A DNA stretch of 64,000 nucleotides from Mnemiopsis leidyi (lineage: Eukaryota > Ctenophora > Tentaculata > Lobata > Bolinopsidae), in assembly GCA_000226015.1 (NCBI GenBank), contig JH154184.1, positions 801,373 to 865,372 on the forward strand, in the 5' to 3' direction. The notes under the pieces were generated by a model. That model was not told the origin of the DNA. It was given only the letters and a program-made list of their open reading frames with translations, and searched no databases. Shown in pieces: positions 33,767 to 43,500 of this stretch (its first letter is position 1; the number at the start of each line of letters is the position of its first letter). Made by a program: the position numbers and the translations under genes.

Positions 33767-36700
33767 ATGTTGCCACGATTATTGTTTATTGTCACGTCGT
33801 TTAGTGTGACAAGTATTTTAGCCAACACTGGTAAGCTTTACTTAATAAATAAACCGTTGTCCTCACTGAATAGCTTCCGGTGCTAAATAGTGACAAAACT
33901 ACATAGTGACAAGAGCACTATCTAATGACATATGTCGACTGTCACCAAGGATCGACCGGGATCGGTTTTTCAGCCGGGACCAGGACCGGGACCGGGATTG
34001 GTAAAAATGGCCGGGACCGGGATTTTGCCGGGACCGGGACTGTAGCCGGGACCGGGACTGTAACCGGGACCGGGACTGTAACCGGGACCGGGATTATAAC
34101 CGGGACCGGGACTGGACAATTTCTGTCTAAAAGAAAATTTTTTGAATTTTGATATTAAATTTCAAAAAAACTTTAATCATACTTTATATGAAGAATTTCA
34201 GAAATATACAAAACTAATTAGCCGTTATTGAATGATATCAAAACTCAAAATTTATCGACATCATGTACTTATTAATTTTAAATAAGACAACTTCGTACCT
34301 CGGNNNNNNNNNNCATTTGATGGTTTTAAAGTAAGCTTGTCGAAGTTTCTTGCGTTGATACCGGATAACCCCCCGGTTTCCGGTTATACCTGCAGCTGGT
34401 CAAATTCGCTCGTGGACTTCACACCAACACGGTGGTCAGATATCTGATGACCTTTCCTGCTCGAGGATAAACCACAACAAAGTAACAAAGTAAGTAAGTA
34501 CCTCGGTAATAAACATTGCATGAGTTGAATTAGTTTGATTGAATATTGAGCAGGTAGAAAGAACACGACTAGTATACATGGTAGCTAGCCCGAATTTTCA
34601 GCGGGCTGTTATAGACAAAAATTTGAAGTACTTTGATGAAAAATGAACATCGAGATAAACAGTAGTTACCCATTCGCAACACTGTTGGATTCAAAAATCA
34701 AGATGCAAAATGTGCATGTTTCTACAGTCGAGATAAAGCATATGCAGCTAGGAAACTTTTATCTCAAAAATCGAGTAGAGTCTTAATCAGGGGAGATCAG
34801 CATGGAAAAGCCCTGATGATGGCAGACCAGGAAACTTCACAGATGTGTCGACAATGAAGATTACATCGCCTGGAATCAGCTTCTTTTGGGGTACCTTAGA
34901 TGGACCAGGTTCTCTTAATAACGTGATAAGTGAGGATTTAACAAGGTATAAGAAAAAATTATGCCAACATGCGTTCAAGGTGGCAAAAAATGACAACAGA
35001 GTGGAGCTCAAACCAGAGAGAATGAAGATGAATTTATCTTTGAAATACAATTTAAGAGCACTGAACTATGACTTTAATTAGCAATCTAGAATATCTACCT
35101 GCAGATTTCTGCCTGGAGAGAAACCCCAGATGAGGAACTGGGAGATGACATCCATATAAATAAGAAATCATGTCGAATAGTTATAAATTTAAAAAGATGA
35201 ATAAAAAACTCCTCGTAGCAGATTCCGAAGACGAGGACAATGAAATAGAATTCGGTGAGGGCTCAGTACAGATGGTAAGGACGACTGACTGCGTCCATGG
35301 TTGTGTTCTAAATTTTAAACATACCAGTGTGGTTTCTATATAAAATACCATCTATTGAAGTTAGATATTCCCAACATTGAGTCACAGTTAATACTTTGTT
35401 AAGTTTTTTCAATCGATTTTCATCTCATTTAAATAATTTTGATGTATCTTACCTCCAGATATCTTCAATACAAATTTCAAAATTCAGTAAATTAAATTCT
35501 AAAATTTAAAACATAATCCCGGTCGAAATCCCGGTAAATTTCACGATTTTTACCGGGACCGGGATTCTAAAAAAAGGCTGATTTTGGCCGGGACCGGGAT
35601 TTCACCGGGATCCCGGTCGATCCCTGACTGTCACTATTAGGTACCTGTTACTGTATAGTGCTGTGATAATCTAAATGTTAATTGTTTACCTTCTCAATAG
35701 CTGTAACATGATCTTAATTTCTGACTCCTCCAAAAGAATTCTGACGTCCATATGTCCATATCGATTCGAGAATTGTTTAAATGAAGAAATTAAGAAAAAA
35801 ACTCGGTTGCTTGGTTTTGACTCAACATATTAGTTTTTGATAAGAAAAGCGAAGGCGATAAAAGAGGCATGTGTAACCATCATGCAAGGACCTAGAGCGT
35901 GATCATTTTTATTTCCCATCGAAAATATAATCACATGGCACATATTCATGTAATAACCAGTACCACTACTTTGCTTCAGATAACGTTGGTTGGAATAAAG
36001 AAGTTTTGTTAGAGCTTGTTTCTCCAAAAAATGGTTTCTTGATAGGAGGAGAAGGTAAAGCTGCTGAAATAACGTACAGAACTTTTACAATTCCACGTCA
36101 GATTTTCTGGTTCAAAAACGGTCGTGAATTGACGGGCTCCTCCTTTGGGTAGGTTTTTAGATGGACGCGAAAAATCCTTGTCGTCTGCAGTTCATCATCT
36201 AAATTTCATAGTTGTTTTGAATTTACGGCCTAAGTCATTACGTTATTTATTACGTAGTGATTATTGAAGTATTATCTTCCTAGTAGCTTATAATTGTATG
36301 TTCAATTCATCTACACTCATCACTCATCAGCATGAGGATAATCCTTTATTCACGAAGTGACAAAACTTCAAAGCTAAATTTTGAAAACAACTACCATTGA
36401 AACTGCAGAGTTGACAACGGAACTGATGGTTATCTGATCACTCTAAAGTTCCCAGCCCTCTCACGTACTGATGAAGGGATTTATCATGTAAACCAAGGTT
36501 TTCTGGGGTCTCCGGGAGCAAACAAGGGAGCAGATGTGATACTCAAAGTTGCATGTACGTAACAGCACTTAAGCATTTAGTGTAACGTTGCAGCATTTAA
36601 GGTTACAGAGCAGTATTTTGTGATACGTTGTATCATTGAGAGTTATTGTATATCATCAGAAGTTTTAGCATCTACAGTTTATTTAATTAGTAATATCGAG

Positions 36701-36932
36701 TTTGCTTAACTGTACCATCAAATGAGAAGCAAAAAGGCTAATAATTTACTTTGGACTGTAATGATATAAATCAATGGACTGAAACAAATGATAAATCAAA
36801 ATAAAAAGTTCGACTCTCAGATTTGTCCGACTTCCAAGAATCTTGGTCACAGGTAGTGGAATCCCAGATCGGCGATTTTGCCCTTCTCCCTTGCCATCCA
36901 CCGGCCCACTATGGAGCTTATCCCCATTTTTC
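33767..36932 (+). CDS. Ig-like cell-surface or secreted protein, 5' exons (3' end not found)
   Basis: Four exons join in phase: 33767-33830, 35980-36148, 36409-36554 and 36821-36932. Exon 1 is a 64-nt signal peptide exon (MLPRLLFIVTSFSVTS), just after a TTTTTCGCAG acceptor in the leader. Exons 2-3 encode an Ig-like domain with IFWFKNGREL (the usual W) and RTDEGIYHV (the usual D-x-G-x-Y), but both core cysteines are replaced. Exon 4 starts a second Ig domain with QIGDFALLPCHPP, which does have its first cysteine, and ends at GTAAGT in phase 2. The style (LPC-x-PP) recalls L1CAM, contactin or neurofascin Ig domains; adhesion or recognition is the likely role (inference). Intron 1 contains a 1.68-kb hAT element. 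Later exons were not found. A single gene joining the F5/8-domain exon to these is possible by phase. Confidence 0.62.
33946..35626. mobile_element. hAT-superfamily DNA transposon, non-autonomous, with 8-bp target duplication
   Basis: The element starts CAAGGATCGACCGGGAT and ends ATCCCGGTCGATCCCTG, and is flanked by the identical 8-bp direct repeat ACTGTCAC (33938-33945 and 35627-35634). Subterminal GGGACC arrays lie inside both ends (about 33955-34115 and 35515-35620). Termini close to CAGGGATCGACC with an 8-bp duplication point to hAT. No full transposase is visible; one plus-strand frame of 78 codons (34845-35081) may be a captured or degenerate fragment. A 10-base assembly gap lies at 34304-34313. 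It sits in intron 1 of the Ig-like gene. Confidence 0.85.
34304..34313. other. Assembly gap (10 N)
   Basis: Ten N inside the hAT element. The size is probably arbitrary, so the true length of the element may be greater than 1681 bp and part of a coding region could be missing. Confidence 0.99.
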
Positions 36933-37073
36933 GTAAGTTAAGAGTTTATTCTACTAAAAAACTTCCTCAGACAAAAACTCTTAAACGTTTTACTTCAACT
37001 CGTTATTAGTCTAGATTAATCAGAAATGATCAATCAGTTGATTAATCAAAAAGTTAACTGTTCAAATGCATTA

Positions 37074-37539
37074 GGGGTCGTTCACATATGACGTCATCAC
37101 CTAGGGGGGGAGGGGGGTTTCCAAATGATGATGATTGATGACGAAGGGGGGAGGGGGGTTCAGCCAATGATGATGTCATCAAAAATTTTTTGGATTTATA
37201 GGACTTTTTTGAAAATTTTTTGATTTCTTTTGAAAATTTTTATCAGAATTTTTACAAAATCAGAAGGTAAAATTTTTAAGTAAAAATTCTGACTTAGAAA
37301 TCTGGTGAAATACTGTAGTTTTCACTGACATAGTATTAAAAAATGTCAAAAATGACTGCAAATTAATCAAGTTTCTTGACATGAAGTAGGGGGGGGGGGG
37401 GTTCCGACTGTGATGATGTCATTATGTTAATTTACCTCAGAAATTTAGGGGGGTTTTGTCATGATGATGAATGATGACGGAGGGGGGGGAGGGGGTAAAA
37501 ATTACCGAAAATTTGCTGACGTCATATGTGAACGACCCC
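37074..37539. mobile_element. MITE with 23-bp inverted repeats and TA target duplication
   Basis: The ends GGGGTCGTTCACATATGACG and its exact reverse complement (37517-37539) are flanked by TA on both sides (37072-37073 and 37540-37541). The inside has runs of 7-14 G, TGATGATG repeats and TTTTGAAAATTTT stretches, with no gene. A TA duplication suggests Tc1/mariner-like or ISL2EU-like mobilisation; the family is not fixed. The 466-bp element lies between the Ig-like gene and the Cys-motif gene. Confidence 0.85.
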
Positions 37540-37604
37540 TATATTTTAAGACCTTTAGTTTACAACATTCACATTCCGGCTATCATATAAATAAAATATC
37601 CTAC

Positions 37605-39620
37605 CTGCGACAGTCGTTCTTCAAGCTTCTTCTGGAAGAACTTTCCGTACTGGGGCAAATCTTCCGGCCCAACTAAGTCCAGGTTACTCTGAAGAAGAGG
37701 AGACATTATCTATATCTATTAGGAACGGTATTCGTGGGGAGGTGTCTCAAATTTAAAACCCGTTTCTCTAAATGTAATGCTTCTACCTTTGTTTTTGGAG
37801 GTCAATCTGTGTCAATTGGACCATTTGAGAGTATTTCACTACCCAGAACTAAGGCAGAGTCAATAAATTTTGAGAAAAAAGGTGTTTTTTCATTGAAAAT
37901 TTGAGACTCTTCCCCACGAATACCGTTCCTAATAAACCACCAGATTTAAATGATTATGTGACTGGTTGGCAGGGGTGAGAATCTACGTCAATGTGATGTG
38001 GGAACTTTGAACTTGTGCCGAAATTTATAGTAACATTTAATAGAGACATCAGTATTGTGTTATTAGTGTCGTAGAAAGTGCCTTGCGACTGACTTGTATT
38101 GTGTGAGAAGCTGAACAGTGAAGGCTGAGAAATCTAAGTTTAACGTCTTGCGTTACCAAGATATCAAAGTTTGCTACAAGAATTGAAGGTAACATTTGGC
38201 ATTGACGTATCATTCGAAACTCCCCATTGCACGATGTTGATTTCTTTTAAAGTCCCATCATTAAAAGTATCAGCAGGGATTCAACCAGTTAACAACAAGA
38301 AATAAGTAATTAAATAAGTAATTAACTACCTCATCCCAGTTAGTAGATAGTTTCGTGTTAGGAAAGTAGTCGTACAGAACGCTATTTTGTAAGGAATTCA
38401 AACTATTTGCTCCCCTCAGTTCTGCGCCACAACACCGGCACACCTGCAATAGTTTAATTACTTCTTACTAAGTTAACTACTATTTATTCAATGTGTAATT
38501 ACTGTATGTTCAGTGTACAGGTGTTGCCGTAGTTGAAGGAAATTTATGTCAATCAGAGGGGGGGGGGGTAAGATGACCATGATTTTTTGACCATCTGTTT
38601 AGGTGAAATGGTCAAATATTTCTGACCACAACAACAACATCCAAATATCCCATGTTAAAATGGAATATCAAACTTTCACCAAAAAATTACCCATAAAATA
38701 ACGATTTTGACCACAAACTATACGACATACTAACAAGTATTCATTGCAAACTACACTACACTACAAACTACACTACAAACTACCCAGTATACACTACAAA
38801 CTACACTACAAACTAACCAGTATACACTACAAACTACACTACAAACTAACCAGTATACACTACAAACTACACTACAAACTACACTACAAACTAGACTACA
38901 AACTACACTACAAACTACACAAACTACACTACAAACTACACTACAAACTAACCAGTATACACTACAAACTACACTACAAACTACACTACAAACTAACCAG
39001 TATACACTACAAACTTCACTCAAACTAACCAGTATACACTACAAACTACACTACAAACTACCTGGTCTACACTACAATTGTCATCTGTAATAACTTCACT
39101 GTTGTTAAGGTCACTGTTGTTATCCTCCGTGTCGCTAACTATCATGTTATCGTAACAAGACCTGGGTTAATGTAACTGTCACTTCACAAAACTAACTTGG
39201 CTTAGCCGATTACATAACTGTATTGTTAATTCAAGGCTAAGAATATTTGAAAATAACTTTGCCAACGACGCAGTTTTGTGGAGGAGTTTAATTTTTGATT
39301 ATTTGAATTCCTGAGAGCGTGGGCAACACAATGATTTTGTAAATAAATAATAAAATATAAATAAATGTAAAAATAATTGTAAAATAAAACATGAACAGTT
39401 AACACCGATCTTGGGAGTGCAAATTAACTGTACCGTGACCTGATAACCAGTAAACACCAACTGGCATATGAAAACACCATATAAAGTACCATATAAAGTA
39501 CCATATAAAGTAACGAATTAACCCTGCACTACATTACTCTACCTACACTGTACTATACCTTGAATCGTAGTTGTCAAAGTTGTGGTAGTAGCTGCGACTG
39601 CTACATCCCCGTTCGCTCAT
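37605..39620 (-). CDS. Unidentified gene with CxCCG motif, 5' coding exons
   Basis: Four minus-strand exons join in phase: 39620-39559, 39161-39062, 38443-38330 and 37688-37605, giving 120 residues so far and ending at a GTAGGA donor. The acceptors (TTAACCCAG, AAACTATTGCAG, CTCTTCTTCAG) are good. The protein starts MSERGCSSRSYYHNFDNY, has an acidic Asn/Asp stretch, then VCRCCGAELRG, a possible half of a zinc site, and LPQYGKFFQKKLEERLSQ. The leader has its own acceptor (TTTTTATCTTAG), so a 5' non-coding exon or trans-spliced leader precedes. I do not recognise the family, and the 3' exons are not placed; 35740-35690 on the same strand is one candidate. The intron before exon 3 begins inside a long minisatellite. 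PRPF38B ends 959 bp upstream on the same strand. Confidence 0.55.
37722..37929. mobile_element. 208-bp MITE with long inverted repeats and TA target duplication
   Basis: The ends read GGAACGGTATTCGTGGGGA and, on the other strand, the same sequence; inverted similarity continues through GTCTCAAATTT for about 34 bp with two mismatches. TA stands at both outer edges (37720-37721 and 37930-37931). It has no coding capacity. It is 180 bp from the other TA-flanked MITE but shares no terminal sequence with it. Confidence 0.82.
38744..39061. repeat. ACTACAAACT minisatellite overlapping a splice donor
   Basis: Units of ACTACAAACT, with a periodic AACCAGTATAC insertion, fill this stretch and are open on both strands (Tyr-Lys-Leu-His-rich or Val-Cys-Ser-rich), so the frames here are not genes. 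On the minus strand the first intron base pairs of the Cys-motif gene are the edge of the array. Confidence 0.9.
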
Positions 39621-40578
39621 TACACTCTTGGTTCGGGGATTATATAAACATCTCGCAGTATCGCTAAGATAAAAAGACAACGTTAGAATATTGACATTAT
39701 ATAGTAAATTTCCATGTTGAGTTAAAGGGCGGAGTGATTTGCCTATGTAAGGAGCATCTCAAAACGTCAACATTATATTTAAAACTTGGCAGAAGTCTTG
39801 TCATTGATTTACATTACGAAATTTCGTGATCTTAGAAGCCACGGCGTTTTACAGACAACTTTGTATGGGTGCCAAAGAAACTGCTCTCGTGATTTCCGAT
39901 TAAGTTAAATGTAGGTGTAACATTTTTACTTATCTAATTTGTTTTGTTTGTGTGAAAGCAATAAAACGGTCACCGGGGAATATATTATTGAACTAGAAAT
40001 ATATAGAATATATTTACCATTTCGTAAAACATAAGCGGCTCTGTAGTCTGCATTGTTCACAAATGAACCTGTTCTTTATGCAAAATTTGTAAATGCCAGT
40101 GAAAATGAAGTGAAACAGCACCATGACCTGTGCTGATCGCAAACTTTCACCGCAATTGCGACACTTTTTAAACATTTGCGACAGTTTTTAAACATTTAAA
40201 CTTAAAAGAACCCAAAAATGCATTACTGTGTCAAATCGTAAACTTGGGTTTATCATTAAATCTGTATCAACGGACGGCAGTAAAACAGCAACATAATGAT
40301 AAAGCCGGTTACAAACATTGCATAAATAGTTTCATTCAGAATTTCAGAACAGCGAAACATAACATGTCAAAGTGAAATACTTCAAGAGCGATATTTCGCT
40401 GCTATATATCAAGCCCGTCCAGTCCTAAGCAGCCATTCCATATGAATAACATTGAACTAAACTGCAAACATATGTTGAGTACGCTTAACGCAAGTCCGTT
40501 TCAATAAAAACACTTCACGATAAAGTTTGTGAAAGTGCAAGTCTGATTAAAAAGTGGTGTCACACATATGAGCTATGT
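39621..40578. other. Spacer between PRPF38B and the Cys-motif gene
   Basis: It contains the leader acceptor of the Cys-motif gene (about 39656) and the 3' untranslated region of PRPF38B. I see no other gene. Confidence 0.5.
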
Positions 40579-43500
40579 CTAATCATAAGGTGGTGTCTCG
40601 GGGCGTCCTAACATCTCAACATCGTGTATCAGTGGTGGCACAACCTCTGGTTCGTCCTCAGCTTCGGGAGTCAGATCACCTCGATCTTGTTCTGGAGTGA
40701 GATCGCGCATCTGCGCGGGGCTCCCCCCACTTCCGTGTGGCGTGGCTGCGTTGCCTCCACCTTGAGGGGTGACATTGTCTTCCTCGGGACTTGTGTGGTC
40801 CCCTGAAGGGTTCATATCGTCTGTATTTGAGGGAGTTTCGTCGCCGGTGTCCTGACGAGGGGTGAACTCATTCTGCTGCTCGTCCGGCGTCAGGTCTCCT
40901 CTATCTGCTTCAGGAGTCTGAACGTCTTTTCCGGGATTTGTCGTGTGATCACGTGGGCTACTTGTACGGTCACGAGCCAAACTGGGAGAGTGACGGGTGT
41001 TGTCGTCATCAGCTAAGAGTGCATGTCTGATGGGTTGGTTAGAGTTGGTAGAGGTTGAACTTTCAGTTGTTTTAGTGGACGTTTTGGAGGGTGAATTTTT
41101 GTCAGACGACGGTTTCTGATCTGACGTCAAATTCTCAGTTTCCACAGAACTGCACTTTAATTTGCTAACATCACCCGTTTTATGTTTTGTTGATTTATTT
41201 TCCTTCTTGTCCCTTTCCTCAGATTTAGTCCGACTTCTGGAACGTCTGCGCTTACTGCGGCTACGTGATCTGGATACTGAACGTTTTCTTCTTTCTGATT
41301 TCCTTTCCTCAGACTTCTCTTTTTCGCGGGACCTGGACTGCTCGCGCTCCTCCCTCTCTTTGGATCGACGTTTTCTATCTTTACTTCGTGATCTTCCTCC
41401 TCTGTCTCTATCTTTAGATCGGCTCTTACTTCGTCGCTTAGACTCGCTAGAAACCTCACGTTTGGAACTTCGTCTCAAATTACGTTCCTTGGATTTGCTC
41501 CGATGTCTGGACTTCTTGTGTTTGGCATCTGAGTTACTTGGTTTGTCGTCTTTTGTGTCAGACTTTTTCGGCCCACTTTCAGAGGATTTACTTCGATCTT
41601 TTTTCCTTTCATCTTTTGACTTGCTTCTTAGTCCTTGTTCACGGTCTCTGCTACGACATTTCTTGCCTTTATCTTGGGACACTTGGGATTCCTTGGACTC
41701 TTTAGAATCTTTAGTTTTTCCAGAGATACTTGTGTCGAGGTTATAATCTGCTTCATCATCGTCCTTCTTTTTCTTCTTTTTCTTTGCTTTTTTCTCCACT
41801 ACGTACCGTTTTATAATACGCTTTGGAGCAGCAGCTTCTTCCTCAGCTCGCCTGATGAAGGAAAACACTTAATTGAACATCTGATATGCGCTAATAATGT
41901 AATGAATTTACTTGTAAATGTCAAGATATGATCAACAATGAAGTGCGTATAATGGAAAAAGTGCCCTAAAGGACAAAAAGTAAGCAGTTGTAGACTTGGT
42001 TTACTCACTCTGCAATATTCTTATCATCTAACGTTCTAGATGATAGACCATCCTGTCTGGCATCCCGGTCTCTGGCATCCCGGTCTCTGGCATCCCGGTC
42101 TTTGGCATCCCGGTCTCTGGCATCCCGGTCTCTGGCATCCCGACCATCACCATCGTCTCTTCTCACGTCTCTCCTGTCGTCTCGCCTATCTCTTTCGTCC
42201 CTTCTCCCTCTGTCATACCGATCGTCTCTTTTAGAATCAGATCGATCTTCCCTTCTAGAATCTGACCGATCGTCCCTTCTAGAATCTGACCGATCGTCCC
42301 TTCTAGAATCTGACCGATCGTCTCTCCTAGAATCTGATCGATCGTCCCTTCTAGAATCTGACCGATCGTCCCTTCTAGAATCTAATCGATCGTCTCTTCT
42401 AGAATCTGACCGATCGTCTCTTCTAGAATCAGATCGATCTTCTCGCCTATAAGATCCCTCCCTGCTGCGCGACTCCTCCCTGCGCAGTGATCCTGCACGA
42501 CGATCGTCATCTTTACGAAGAGCTCCAACACGGCGGTCTTCGTCCCGTCGGCTGGAGTCCTCTCTGTTATCGTCCTCTCGTCGGTGTGATCCTTCACGTC
42601 GGTCCTCATAGCGTCCATCACGTGATTCTGACGATTATAAAACTTATTGTAAGAACGGTAGCATATAATAAGAGGACAAAAACGTAATTAGTCAACTTGC
42701 GTCGGAACCTCTAAAATTCATAGAAGATTACGATTCATCTAATAAAATGAAACATTGCAAATTCAATTTACCAGTCTGTTGATTGTAGTCTGTTTGATTA
42801 GCAGCGGCAATTGCGGCTTTTCGATCTTCCATCTTTTTCTCAATCTCCTTCATTATAACAACCGGGATTCTGAAAGAATAATAATTGATTCTTCAACATT
42901 TTATCATATGAACAGATCAAGTTATGTCACACGGCACACCACATTCTACAGCATAAAATAGACGAAAAGCAAAAAAAAGAAAGCAAACAGACGAGCGAAA
43001 AAACAAAATAATGAACAAAGGTACGAAACAGAACACATATACCAGACCTACAAAGAAAGAAACGAACCTAGGAAAGAGAGTGGTGTACCAGTCAAGTCTT
43101 GTAAGGAGCTGCTCGCACATTTCCCCGACTGTTATCGGACGTCCACCCCCAGCACGAGGATCTATCTCCTGACAATGATAACTCTGTGATTATACAGTTA
43201 TCTTTAGTTATCAATACATATTAGATTATCTGCTGATCGCTAGGCTGTTGTTATGATCGAAATCTCTTACATGTTAATTGATAACTATTGATAGAAAACA
43301 AGTGCACAATACAGGGCCACTGATCGCATGTGTACTTTATGCTGGACGAAGGGGGCCGGGGCAGGTTTGCCGTAAAGATTACAGGCCTCTCTCATTACAA
43401 ATTTTGGTAAAATTGCGGAAATTTGAGGTTTGAGGCGTGTTTTGTCCGAAAAAGGCCGGACATTAAAAACCAATGTAACTCTGTCCACTACTTCAACTCG

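Noticed and set aside
34787-35081. Overlapping frames on both strands within the hAT element
   Set aside because: Neither resembles a hAT transposase region I know; left as element interior.
38744-39028. Open frames on both strands of about 90 codons
   Set aside because: Minisatellite without stops in several frames; lies in an intron.
41162-41746. 194-codon plus-strand frame rich in Leu and Ser
   Set aside because: Antisense shadow of the RS-rich last exon of PRPF38B.
42102-42452. 116-codon plus-strand frame (SDRSSLLE repeats)
   Set aside because: Antisense shadow of the RDDRSDSR coding minisatellite.
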